From: an uncultured Collinsella sp.
Lineage (GTDB): Bacteria > Actinomycetota > Coriobacteriia > Coriobacteriales > Coriobacteriaceae
NCBI GenBank assembly: GCA_947642445.1
Contig: CANRSF010000003.1
Location: 1 to 64,000 of the forward strand
Length of the DNA stretch: 64,000 nt
Direction of reading: 5' to 3'
Made by a program: the position numbers and the translations under genes. This document shows positions 25,588 to 33,854 of this stretch, in pieces. Each line of letters begins with the position of its first letter. Positions within the stretch are counted from its first letter, which is position 1. The notes under the pieces were generated by a model. That model was not told the origin of the DNA. It made no database searches and worked only from the letters and a program-made list of their open reading frames with translations.

Positions 25588-26271
25588 ATGGCTTTTGAGC
25601 CTGCTCAACATAGCTTTATCACGCTCGAGGGCGTCGACGGTGCCGGCAAGTCCACGCAGGCGCGCCTGCTTGCCCGCGCGCTCGAACTCGCTGGCTATCA
25701 GGTCGTAACTCTGCGCGAGCCGGGTGGCACTGCCATCAGCGAAAAGATTCGCGCCCTGCTGCTCGACCCCGCCAACACGGCGATGGGCGATACCTGCGAG
25801 CTGTTGCTCTACGAGGCTGCGCGTGCCCAGTTGGTGCACGAGGTCATAGCCCCCGCCCTTGCGGCCGGCAAGGTGGTCCTGTGCGATCGCTTCTACGATT
25901 CCACGACCTGCTACCAGGCATTTGCCGACGGCCTCGATCGCCAGATGGTGCGCGACGCCAACAACCTGGCCGTCGCGGGAACGCACCCGGCGCTCACACT
26001 CGTCTACCACATCACGCCCGAGCAGGCGGCGCTACGCATGGCAGCCCGTGGCGCGGCAGATCGCATGGAGGCTAAGGGCATGGTATTCCAGGAGCGTGTC
26101 TACGAGGGGTTTTGCGCAATTGCTGCCGAGGAGCCAGACCGCGTAAAGCTCATCGACGCCACTACGACCGTCGAGGAAGTCTTCGAGAAGACGGTCGAGC
26201 AGGTTCGCGCGTACGGTCTCGACATTCCGCAGGAAGCCGTCGCCGCCGCGCTTGCCAAGGAGGCCGAGTAA
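25588..26271 (+). CDS. tmk: Thymidylate kinase
   Basis: A 227-residue enzyme phosphorylating dTMP to dTDP. P-loop GVDGAGKST at 15-23, the dTMP-binding LREPGGT, the DRFYDST motif and an LID region RGAADRMEAK are all present. The gene leads the tmk-holB-ricT string; holB starts one base after its stop, so the genes are cotranscribed, an arrangement also known from Bacillus. Confidence 0.96.
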   Translation: MAFEPAQHSFITLEGVDGAGKSTQARLLARALELAGYQVVTLREPGGTAISEKIRALLLDPANTAMGDTCELLLYEAARAQLVHEVIAPALAAGKVVLCDRFYDSTTCYQAFADGLDRQMVRDANNLAVAGTHPALTLVYHITPEQAALRMAARGAADRMEAKGMVFQERVYEGFCAIAAEEPDRVKLIDATTTVEEVFEKTVEQVRAYGLDIPQEAVAAALAKEAE

Positions 26272-26272
26272 C

Positions 26273-27400
26273 ATGGTCCCCGCTCAGGCAAGCCTGCTGG
26301 CCAAGCTCGACACCCAAGAGCGCGTGCGTGACTTTTTGACCAATGCCGTCGCTAGCGGTCGCGCATCGCACGCCTACCTGTTTTTGGGCGCTCCCGGCGC
26401 GGGCAAGCTCGACGCCGCGTGGGCGCTCGCCCAAGCCTTCCTGTGCGAGCAGAATGGCTGCGGCTCATGCGATAGCTGCGTGCGCGTCGCCCGCCATACG
26501 CACCCCGACGTGCACTATTACACGCCCGAGAGCGCCACGGGTTACCTCATTGCCCAGACCCGCGAGCTGCTCGATGACGTGCCACTGGCGCCCATCCGTG
26601 CCAAGGCCAAGGTCTACATCATCGACCGTGCCGAGCAACTGCGTGCCAACACCGCCAACGCACTGCTCAAAACGCTCGAGGAGCCGCCCGAGGGCGTTAT
26701 GTTTATCTTGCTGGGCACCTCGGCCGACGTGATGCTGCCCACTATCGTGAGTCGTTGCCAGTGTGTGCCGTTTCGGCTGGTATCGCCCGCCGTCGCCGCG
26801 CAGGCCGTGAGCCGCGCCACCGGTCAGGACCCTGCGCGTTGCCGCATGGCGGTCGCCGTGGCGGGAAGCCCCACACGCGGCATCGAGTTTCTTAAGAGCG
26901 CCGAGCGCCAGGACGCCCGCCGTCAGATGGTCCGTGCCATCGACTCACTCATTGCCGCCGACGAGGCCGACGTGCTCAGTCGCGCCAAGTCGCTCATCGT
27001 CGCCGTCAAGGCGCCGCTTGCCGAGGTCAAGTCCACGCAGGAAAAGGTACTCGAGCAAAACGCCGACTACCTGTCGCGTGGAGCATTGAAGCAGCTTGAG
27101 GACCGCAACAAGCGCGAACTCAACGCGCGCGAGCGTTCGGGTATCATGGAAGCGCTGGCGAGCGCGCGGACGCTCATGCGCGACGTGCTGCTGACACTTC
27201 AGGACGAGGCAGCCGACGTGGTGAACGAGGACGTGCGCGACACGATCGGTCGGCTTGCCGCCGCGACCAATGTTGCGGGTGCCACCCAGGCGCTCGAGGC
27301 GGTCGCGACCGCCGAGCGCAACATCGCCAGAAACGTTACTCCCCAGCTGGCCATCGAGGTCATGCTGTTCGATATCAGGAAGGCACTGAAATGCCGTTAG
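26273..27400 (+). CDS. holB: DNA polymerase III delta-prime subunit
   Basis: A 375-residue clamp-loader subunit of the AAA+ family. A P-loop-like GAPGAGKLDAA near residues 43-53, the zinc cysteines (C at NGCGSCDSCVR), the Walker B-like YIIDRAEQLRANTANALLKTLEEPP and sensor 1 TSADVMLPTIVSRCQ define the family. The SRC motif is present, as in delta-prime. ATG 26273 lies after AAGGAGG inside the end of tmk. It overlaps the next gene by 10 bases, so translation is coupled. Confidence 0.92.
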   Translation: MVPAQASLLAKLDTQERVRDFLTNAVASGRASHAYLFLGAPGAGKLDAAWALAQAFLCEQNGCGSCDSCVRVARHTHPDVHYYTPESATGYLIAQTRELLDDVPLAPIRAKAKVYIIDRAEQLRANTANALLKTLEEPPEGVMFILLGTSADVMLPTIVSRCQCVPFRLVSPAVAAQAVSRATGQDPARCRMAVAVAGSPTRGIEFLKSAERQDARRQMVRAIDSLIAADEADVLSRAKSLIVAVKAPLAEVKSTQEKVLEQNADYLSRGALKQLEDRNKRELNARERSGIMEALASARTLMRDVLLTLQDEAADVVNEDVRDTIGRLAAATNVAGATQALEAVATAERNIARNVTPQLAIEVMLFDIRKALKCR

Positions 27401-29085
27401 TCGTACCCGTTAAGTTTACCTACGCCTCGCGCGACCTGTGGTTTGACCCGCAGGACCTGGATATCCTCGAGGCAGATTACGCTATTTGCTCCACCGAGCG
27501 CGGAACCGAGATCGGCCTGGTCACGGCTGATCCCTTCGAGGTACCGCAAGACGAGATCGGTCAGCCGCTCAAGCCCGTGCTGCGTGTGGCGAGCGACATC
27601 GACCTGCAGCTTGCCGACGACCTGGCCATCCAGGGTGACGAGGCCATGGTCGATTTCCGCCGTCTGGTCAAAGAGCTCGACCTCGAGATGAAGCCGGTCG
27701 GCGTCGAGTACCTGTTTGGCGGCGAGAAGGCCGTGTTCTACTTTGCCGCCGAGGAGCGCGTCGATTTTCGCCAGCTCGTCAAGGATCTGTCCTCGACGCT
27801 GCACATTCGCGTCGACATGCGCCAGATCGGCGTGCGCGACGAGACTCGCCTGGTGGGCGGCTATGCCCAGTGCGGCCAGGAGCTCTGTTGCACGCGCTTT
27901 GGCGGACAGTTTGAGCCCGTCTCGATCCGCATGGCAAAAGAGCAGGACCTGCCGCTCAATTCCTCCAAGATCAGCGGCGTTTGCGGCCGCCTGATGTGCT
28001 GCCTGCGCTATGAGTTCGAAGCGTACAAGGACTTTAAGAGCCGTGCGCCCAAAAAGAAGACGCTCATCGATACGCCGCTCGGCAAGGCGCGTATTCAGGA
28101 ATATGACACGCCGCGTGAGCAGCTGGTGCTGCGCCTGGAGAACGGCAAGGTCTTTAAGGTCAACCTGGCCGATATGACCTGCTCGGAGGGCTGCAAAAAG
28201 AAGGCCGCCGAGCAGGGCTGCAACTGCCGCCCCGACTGCGTGACGCGCGACGTGCTCGAGCGCATCGAGTCGCCCGAGATGCGTCTGGCGCTTATGGAGC
28301 TCGACCGCGAGAACGGCGTCGACGTGGGCGATGGCCTGTCGAGCGCCGACCGTCTGGCGGGCATATCAATGCCCAAGCGCCGTCGCCGTGATGCTGATTC
28401 CGATGCCCGTGCCGGTCAGGGCCAGGGCGAGGGCCGTGGCCGCGGAAAGGGCCGTGGTAAGGACGAGGCACCCGAGGCCGAGGAGGCCGCCGGTGGTCGT
28501 CGCCGCCGCAAGCGCGCGGCGTCCGTCGACAACGGCGAGACCACAGACAAGAACGCTTCCCGCGAGCGCGAGGCTCAGCAGCCCCAGCAACAAAACCGCG
28601 GCGGTGGCATGAACCCCACGCGCCGTCGCCGCCGTCACCTGTCGAGCGAGGAGCGCGAGGATGCCTTCCGTGCCGCAGCTGCTCGCGAGGCCGGTGCCGC
28701 TCCCAAGGGCGCCTCGGCTTCCGATGCGCCTGCCGAAAAGGGCGGCAAGCCGCGCGGCGAGGAGGAGCGCGCGCCGCGTCCGCGCCGCCGCCATTCCTCG
28801 GGCACGCAGCAGAAGCCCTCGGTTCCTTCTGTGGCCGATCAGGTTTCGGATGGCGAAGTCAAGGTTATGCGTCGTCGCCCCGGCGATGGTGGGGGAGCTG
28901 CCGCCAAGGCTTCGCACGGCGGCGCTCGCGACGAGCGCGAACCGCGCGAGGATCGCGGTGGCGAGGGCTCGACCGACCAGGGTCAAAAGCGTCGCCGTCG
29001 CCGTCGTTCCCGTAAGCCGCGCCAGGACGGTGGCGAAGGCTCGATCCCGTCTTCGTCCGCACCGCAACCGCCCGCCGGCGAATAA
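27391..29085 (+). CDS. PSP1 / RicT (YaaT) family protein with Arg-rich tail
   Basis: A 564-residue protein. Residues 1-~290 are a PSP1 domain as in B. subtilis YaaT/RicT, a subunit of the RicAFT complex that binds Fe-S clusters and aids RNase Y processing. Cysteines C161, C166/C167, C198 and C203/C204 (CGQELCC and CGRLMCC) match the cluster-binding ligands, with another cysteine group near residues 265-285. The remaining ~270 residues are a disordered tail with many RRRR blocks, Gln/Gly runs and acidic stretches, unlike the Bacillus protein, and may bind RNA. The neighbours tmk and holB are as in Bacillus. Confidence 0.88.
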   Translation: MPLVVPVKFTYASRDLWFDPQDLDILEADYAICSTERGTEIGLVTADPFEVPQDEIGQPLKPVLRVASDIDLQLADDLAIQGDEAMVDFRRLVKELDLEMKPVGVEYLFGGEKAVFYFAAEERVDFRQLVKDLSSTLHIRVDMRQIGVRDETRLVGGYAQCGQELCCTRFGGQFEPVSIRMAKEQDLPLNSSKISGVCGRLMCCLRYEFEAYKDFKSRAPKKKTLIDTPLGKARIQEYDTPREQLVLRLENGKVFKVNLADMTCSEGCKKKAAEQGCNCRPDCVTRDVLERIESPEMRLALMELDRENGVDVGDGLSSADRLAGISMPKRRRRDADSDARAGQGQGEGRGRGKGRGKDEAPEAEEAAGGRRRRKRAASVDNGETTDKNASREREAQQPQQQNRGGGMNPTRRRRRHLSSEEREDAFRAAAAREAGAAPKGASASDAPAEKGGKPRGEEERAPRPRRRHSSGTQQKPSVPSVADQVSDGEVKVMRRRPGDGGGAAAKASHGGARDEREPREDRGGEGSTDQGQKRRRRRRSRKPRQDGGEGSIPSSSAPQPPAGE

Positions 29086-29148
29086 CGCCCGCGAGCGGAT
29101 TTAGCCCGCCTTGCCCCGAGCGCATCGGGGTATCATAGCGCCGAATCA

Positions 29149-29184
29149 ACAACCCTCCCTGCGACCGAATGTAGGGAGGGTTGT
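29149..29184 (+). promoter_or_regulatory. Hairpin that covers the ribosome site of the comF-like gene
   Basis: ACAACCCTCCCT (29149-29160) pairs perfectly with AGGGAGGGTTGT (29173-29184) over a 12-base loop. The right arm contains the only ribosome site (GGGAGG) of the gene starting with TTG at 29188. A -10-like TATCAT lies at 29131-29136, so the hairpin would be near the 5' end of the mRNA. Confidence 0.6.
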
Positions 29185-29187
29185 GTC

Positions 29188-29994
29188 TTGAAGAGCCATC
29201 TGAACATATCGAGCCGTCTGCAGGGTGCCGGTGCCCTACCGTTTGCGGACGAATTGCTACCGTTTGCCGAGCGGGTGGCACGCGAGGCGCTCGAGGCATT
29301 GTCGCCAACACGATGTGCCGGCTGCGAGCGCGCCGGTGCGCTTATTTGCCAAGACTGCCTGGCTGCGCTCACGCTCATCGACCCACGTCATAGCTGCACC
29401 CGATGCGGCGCCCCGTTTGGGGATTTGCTGTGCACTGAGTGTTCGGTCGAGGGCACGTCCTCGGCAATGGCGGAGGCGCTCGACCGCTGCCTGGCGTGCG
29501 CCGTCTATGCGCATCCGCTGCCGCGCATCATTAAAGCGTACAAGGATGCGGGCGAGCGACGTCTGGCTCCGTATCTGGCGGAGCTGCTCTACGACACCGC
29601 CCTGCATGCCCAGGTCGTAGCGCCCGAACGCTTAGGAGGTGTGCTGTCCGGTGCGGATGCGGTGGTGTTTGTGCCTGCGACGGCGGCAGCGTTTCGGCGG
29701 CGTGGTTTTGATCATATGGAGGCTATTGCGCGCCCATTTTGCGAGCTGTCGGGTGTTCCCCTGCTCGATGCTCTCGTCAAGTACGGGCATGGCGACCAGC
29801 GCGAACTCGGTCGTGAGGAGCGCCGCGAGCGTGCCCAAGGCATGTACGAGACGGTTGAGGATGTGCGGGGCAAGTGCCTGCTGCTTATCGACGACGTTAT
29901 CACCACGGGTGCGACGATGGCCGCGGCTTCGGCTGAACTCAAGCGCGCCGGCGCCGCAGCAGTCGATGGCCTCGCTATCGCACGCGTTTGGTAG
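29188..29994 (+). CDS. comF: ComF-family phosphoribosyltransferase-like protein
   Basis: A 268-residue ComFC-type protein linked to DNA uptake or recombination. The N-terminal zinc part has C43-x2-C46, C54-x2-C57, C70-x2-C73 and C82-x2-C85. The C-terminal PRT fold has the PRPP loop LLLIDDVITTGATM near residues 229-242. The start is TTG 29188, with GGGAGGG seven bases upstream, held in a perfect hairpin (see 29149-29184). Downstream, a GTG start follows 10 bases after its stop. Confidence 0.88.
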   Translation: MKSHLNISSRLQGAGALPFADELLPFAERVAREALEALSPTRCAGCERAGALICQDCLAALTLIDPRHSCTRCGAPFGDLLCTECSVEGTSSAMAEALDRCLACAVYAHPLPRIIKAYKDAGERRLAPYLAELLYDTALHAQVVAPERLGGVLSGADAVVFVPATAAAFRRRGFDHMEAIARPFCELSGVPLLDALVKYGHGDQRELGREERRERAQGMYETVEDVRGKCLLLIDDVITTGATMAAASAELKRAGAAAVDGLAIARVW

Positions 29995-30004
29995 GGGTGG
30001 TTTT

Positions 30005-31114
30005 GTGGCAGTAAAGATTGAGCGGTGCAACGAGCCGACAGGCGAACAGCTAGCGGCTTCCGTAATCCTAACAGGCGCCTCGGCGCTACGCATGATGCGC
30101 GCCGAGCGCCGACAAATGGGTTACATCAGCTGGAGGGACCTCGATCCCGATGAAGAGCGCCGTGTGCTGTGCACGTCGTCGCCCTCGACCGAGGACATCT
30201 ATCTTCCCGACTTGGTGCGGATTGGGGCCGCAAGCGGCGAGGTGCAAGAAGATCTTTGCTTGCTGGTGGGATCTGCGGCGCAGCGCCGCCGCATGCCTGG
30301 CGTGGGCTGGTCCGTATGCTCTGGGTTGCCCGCCGGCTCGATTCTAGAGGTGGAACCAGGGGTGTACAGTCTATCTCCCGAGGCCCTTTGTGTTGCCGTC
30401 GCCCACGAGGTCGGTTGTATCCAGGCATTTGCCCTGGCCCAGGAGCTGTGCTCTAAGATTTCGCTGAGCGACCGCGGGAAGTATCTGCCTCCCTACACCT
30501 CGCCTGTTACGAATAAACTTGCAAAGGACAAGGACCAGCCAGCAGACGTGGGCTACTTTGAAGTCGAGCCGGCGCTGACGCCCGATCGCCTGGCAGATTA
30601 CCTTGCGGCATGCAAGGGGAATGTGGCCAAACAGCTGCAGCGTCTGTGTCCCTATCTTTCGGAAAACCTGCTCTCGCCCATGGAGTGCATCATGCTCGCC
30701 CTGTTTTCGCTTCCGTTTTCCTATGGCGGGTTTGCCTGCGGACCTTTTAAGACCGACTACAAGGTCGAGTTCGATGACCGTGCGCAGGCAATCTCGGGGA
30801 TGCCTCATGCAGTTTGCGATGCGTATCAAGAGGCAGCCCGGTTTGACCTGGAATACAACGGTGAGCTGGGCCATTCCTCTCGGAGGGGACGTATCCATGA
30901 TGAAAAGCGCAACACGGGCTTGATTACTATGGGAATCGAGGTCGCGACGGTCAACAACGAAATGCTCTGTGACATGGAAGCGATGGAAGCGCTCGCATGG
31001 CGCATCCACCAGCGTATGCGAAAGCGGTACCGGAATCGTGTCGATGCCCGCAGGAAGAAGCAAGAGGCGTTGCTTAACACGCTGCGGGCGTGTTTTGGGC
31101 TTAAGCCGGTCTAA
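30005..31114 (+). CDS. Hypothetical protein with DUF559/Vsr-like endonuclease C-terminus
   Basis: A 369-residue protein from GTG 30005 (GGGGTGG four bases before). I recognise no full-length family. The C-terminal part has the order of conserved residues of the Vsr/DUF559 branch of PD-(D/E)XK nucleases. An E within FDLEYNGE is followed by a histidine (GH), a D-x2-R-type basic run (HDEKRN), then GLITMGIEVATVNNEML. The N-terminal part, with LPDLVRIGAASG and SGLPAGS, may be a regulatory or DNA-binding region like those of AbiEi-type proteins. The role, defence or housekeeping, is open. It follows comF by 10 bases and probably shares its transcript. Confidence 0.65.
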   Translation: MAVKIERCNEPTGEQLAASVILTGASALRMMRAERRQMGYISWRDLDPDEERRVLCTSSPSTEDIYLPDLVRIGAASGEVQEDLCLLVGSAAQRRRMPGVGWSVCSGLPAGSILEVEPGVYSLSPEALCVAVAHEVGCIQAFALAQELCSKISLSDRGKYLPPYTSPVTNKLAKDKDQPADVGYFEVEPALTPDRLADYLAACKGNVAKQLQRLCPYLSENLLSPMECIMLALFSLPFSYGGFACGPFKTDYKVEFDDRAQAISGMPHAVCDAYQEAARFDLEYNGELGHSSRRGRIHDEKRNTGLITMGIEVATVNNEMLCDMEAMEALAWRIHQRMRKRYRNRVDARRKKQEALLNTLRACFGLKPV

Positions 31115-31148
31115 TTCACGTCGAAAATAGGGGGTTAATCATATGCCC

Positions 31149-31365
31149 TGGCCAAAATATGGCAAATATGAGTACTGTCACTAAATCAGTAACAGCAAAA
31201 TCAAGGAATTTAGGACTCGGAGGCGTCATAAAGTAAGAAGATAATAAACAAATGTAGAATAACTAAGCATCAGGTTGGCGACACTGAGCGCAAAATCTGT
31301 CCGAGAGGCCAAAAATGCCTGTTACTAAATTGGTGACAGTACTCATATTTGCCATTTTTTGGCCA
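31149..31365. mobile_element. MITE-like element with ~47-bp terminal inverted repeats (copy B)
   Basis: A ~217-bp element. Its left end (TGGCCAAAATATGG...TGAGTACTGTCAC) and the reverse complement of its right end (TGGCCAAAAAATGG...TGAGTACTGTCAC) agree over about 47 bases with only a few mismatches. Each end has an inner hairpin (right: CTGTTACT/GGTGACAG, 31319 onward). The ends match copy A at 16576-16803; the interior is diverged (shared ATAAT-AACAAA string). No coding capacity. Confidence 0.7.
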
Positions 31366-31846
31366 CGGCACCCTAAGAAGGGTGTCCCGGAACTCACCGT
31401 AGGGGAGCTCCGGGCTTCACAGGGGCACGAATAGCCCACTCCGACCTGCGAAATCTGTACTCGCGATGCGAATGACGCCCCTAACCTTAAACTTTAGCTT
31501 GAACTTAGCTATAATGCGCTACGTTCCTACCAGGCTGTGGTTGCGGACGGACGAAATGCCCGTCCTAGTCCAAGACAGACGCGGTCAAAGGGATCCACGT
31601 AAGCGACCGCGTGCGCGCGGCGCGATCATGGCGCGTCCTAGATGTAAGCCGCACCGTCCGTTCTACTTTCTTTGGGGCAATACCGCCTCGCGGGCGAGCG
31701 GGCCAGTCGTGAAGGTGGCTGCGGCCTCCCGAGCAAACACCCCGGTGCGCAAGTGTGGGGTCAAATACCAGGTCAGCTGGTGGGAACAACCTGATATTCC
31801 GCGCAACGCACGGATCGTATACGACACAGAAGGCAGGGTAGTGGAC
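31366..31846. other. Gene-free stretch with a possible long structured leader or small RNA
   Basis: A hairpin CCGGA(A)CTC/GAG(C)TCCGG lies at about 31386-31413. A good -10 box TATAAT is at 31510-31515, about 330 bases before the lipoprotein start. The transcript would contain stems such as CGCGGTC/GACCGCG (about 31581-31613) and GGACGG/CCGTCC (about 31547). The frame is open upstream of the lipoprotein, but its translation is Arg/Pro rich and not protein-like. I could not match it to tmRNA, RNase P RNA, SRP RNA or 6S RNA by eye. Confidence 0.4.
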
Positions 31847-32872
31847 ATGGTGAGGGGCAGCTTGATGCACGCGGCTCGGTTGGGTGCTGGGACCGCAGCG
31901 GTCATTGCCGTTTTGGGCCTGAGCGGATGCGCGTTCAACCCGCTGTCTACGTTCACGACTCCCACGATCGACCAGATCGAGTACGAGACCGTCACGCCCA
32001 CGGTGTCGGATGATGCCCTGGTCACTCCCGGTACCCTGACGGTTGCCCTCGATACCTCCGATGCGCCGCAGGCCATGCAGGGCGCTGACGGCGAGCTCAC
32101 GGGGTATGCAGTCGACGCTGCCCGCGCCCTCGCAAGCCGCATGGGCCTTAAGGTCGCCTTTGTCGATGCGTCCTCGGCAGGTTCCGCGCTCGGCGACAAA
32201 AAGGCTGATATCTTTATCGGCGAGATCAACTCCACGGACGGGGACGTTAGCTCGCTCGGCACCTGCCTGTACGATGCCGCTTCCGTGTTCGGTAAAACCA
32301 GCGATGGTGGGTCGCTGAGCGTTTCCACCGATACCCTTAACACGTCTACTCTGGGTATCCAGATGTCCTCGGCCTCGCAGGAGGCGCTTGCTAAGCAGAG
32401 CATCACCGCCAACCAAAAGACTTACTCCAACATCAACGAGTGCTTTGAGGCGCTCGAGTCCGGCGAGGTCGACTATGTGATCTGCGACTCCACAGCCGGC
32501 GGCTATCTTGCACGCCTGATGAGCGAGGTCTCCTATGTCGGTGCGCTTGAGGCGCCCTCGACGCTTGGTGTTGCGGGCCTATCGTCCAATGACGAACTGT
32601 GCCGTGCCGTGAGTGATGCCCTCGACGACATCACGGTCGACGGCACGCTCGAGGCGGTTCACTGCGTCTGGTACGGCCAGATTCCCTACGACCTCACCAC
32701 TAAGACGGTTTCGGGCGCTAACGTGCAGCCGGGCGATTCTGAGTCCAGTGAGGCCATGTTCTCCGGCAGCGAGTCCTCCGATTCCAACAATGAGACCGCA
32801 TCCTCCGAGGACAAATCGTCCAGCCAGGAAGGCACTATCACCGACGACGACATTAACAAACTCAATAGCTAG
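31847..32872 (+). CDS. Solute-binding lipoprotein, SBP_bac_3 (amino-acid type)
   Basis: A 341-residue lipoprotein. Signal with basic start, hydrophobic core and lipobox LSGC (C28 if ATG 31847 is the start; ATG 31865 is an alternative). The mature part has the family-3 periplasmic-binding fold: TLTVALDTSDAPQAM, GYAVDAARALASRMGLKV, KADIFIGEINST and SGEVDYVICDS. The C-terminal ~50 residues are Ser/Asp/Glu rich. No permease or ATPase gene is next to it, so it may serve a transporter encoded elsewhere or act as a sensor. Weak point: exact start. Confidence 0.8.
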   Translation: MVRGSLMHAARLGAGTAAVIAVLGLSGCAFNPLSTFTTPTIDQIEYETVTPTVSDDALVTPGTLTVALDTSDAPQAMQGADGELTGYAVDAARALASRMGLKVAFVDASSAGSALGDKKADIFIGEINSTDGDVSSLGTCLYDAASVFGKTSDGGSLSVSTDTLNTSTLGIQMSSASQEALAKQSITANQKTYSNINECFEALESGEVDYVICDSTAGGYLARLMSEVSYVGALEAPSTLGVAGLSSNDELCRAVSDALDDITVDGTLEAVHCVWYGQIPYDLTTKTVSGANVQPGDSESSEAMFSGSESSDSNNETASSEDKSSSQEGTITDDDINKLNS

Positions 32873-32938
32873 TTATTGCTAGGGGTGGTGTCTCCTATAC
32901 GTTGGAAAGGAAACCTCTTCACGGTTTCAACACGCACT

Positions 32939-32972
32939 GCCGGGCTTTCCCAATAGGGGAGTCCGGCTTTTT
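32939..32972 (+). terminator. Terminator after the lipoprotein gene
   Basis: GCCGG...CCC and GGG...CCGGC form an imperfect stem followed by TTTTT. The rest of the 317-bp gap to hpf holds a small hairpin, CGCACTTT/AAAGTGCG near 33046-33069, and no gene. Confidence 0.6.
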
Positions 32973-33189
32973 CATCCCTATAAAACCAGCAGGTCAAAGC
33001 CATTTTTCGGGACCAAATACAAAGCCGTCGGCTCCCTCCTATAGCGCACTTTGCCACGGAAAAGTGCGAGACTTCGGTATGCGGTATCAAGCAATCGTTA
33101 TTCGGGTCTTTGAGAATCCGCGTGATTAAATGCATGGCAATGGGTACATAGCCAGTACAGTAAGTCCCCGAGGCAGATTGGAGCCACGT

Positions 33190-33774
33190 ATGGATATCAA
33201 GGTTTCTGGACGCAAGACGACGGTAACCGATGCTCTGCGTGCGCATGTGGATGAGAAGATCGGCGAGGCGCTCAAGGTTTTCGATATCGAGCCCATGACG
33301 GTCGACGTTGTACTTCGCTATGAGAAGAACCCCTCGAACCCCAACCCGGCAATCGTCGAGGTTACGGTTCGTGCCCGCGGTTCGGTGATTCGCGTTGCCG
33401 AGCACGGTGCAGATATGTACGCCGCGATCGACCTCTCCGCCGATAAGGTCACCCGCCAGCTGCGTAAGTTCAAGACCAAGGTCGTGGACAACCGCCAGGG
33501 CGGTGCCAGCGCCGCGGATGTTGCGCCGGTCGAGCGCGTCGAGGATCTGGCCGACCTGCTGCTGCCCGAGGAAGAGGACGACCTGCTCGTCCGCGAGAAG
33601 GTTATCGACGTCACCCCGATGACTGAGGAGCAGGCGCTGGTGCAGACCGATCTGCTGGGTCACGACTTCTACGTGTTCGAGAACGCGACGACCGGCCTTA
33701 TCAATGTGGTGTATCACCGTAAGAATGGTGGATATGGCATCATCAAGCCCCGCATCGAAACACTTGACGAGTAA
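33190..33774 (+). CDS. hpf: Ribosome hibernation promoting factor, long form
   Basis: A 194-residue protein. The N-terminal S30AE/YfiA domain (1-~100; MDIKVSGRKTTVTDALRAHVDEKI) sits in the decoding region of idle ribosomes. The C-terminal domain (about 135-190; DLLGHDFYVFENATTGLINVVYHRKNGGYGII) makes 100S dimers, as in other Gram-positive long HPFs. ATG 33190 follows TTGGAG; an in-frame upstream ATG at 33130 has no ribosome site. Confidence 0.95.
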   Translation: MDIKVSGRKTTVTDALRAHVDEKIGEALKVFDIEPMTVDVVLRYEKNPSNPNPAIVEVTVRARGSVIRVAEHGADMYAAIDLSADKVTRQLRKFKTKVVDNRQGGASAADVAPVERVEDLADLLLPEEEDDLLVREKVIDVTPMTEEQALVQTDLLGHDFYVFENATTGLINVVYHRKNGGYGIIKPRIETLDE

Positions 33775-33803
33775 AATACGTTAACTTGCATGAGTTAACG
33801 GTT

Positions 33804-33836
33804 GGCGGCCATCCCATGCGGGTGGTCGCCTTTTTT
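33804..33836 (+). terminator. Terminator of hpf
   Basis: GGCGGCCATCCC pairs with GGGTGGTCGCC, followed by T6. A separate perfect stem CGTTAACT/AGTTAACG (33779-33800) lies just before it. Confidence 0.85.
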
Positions 33837-33854
33837 ACGTAAGGAGTCGCTTTG

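Noticed and set aside
29639-30004. Longer start of the nuclease-like protein inside comF
   Set aside because: It overlaps comF in another frame; GTG 30005 has a proper ribosome site and gives a protein-like N-terminus.
31466-31846. N-terminal extension of the solute-binding lipoprotein
   Set aside because: The translated extension is Arg/Pro-rich, would bury the signal peptide, and overlaps the promoter.
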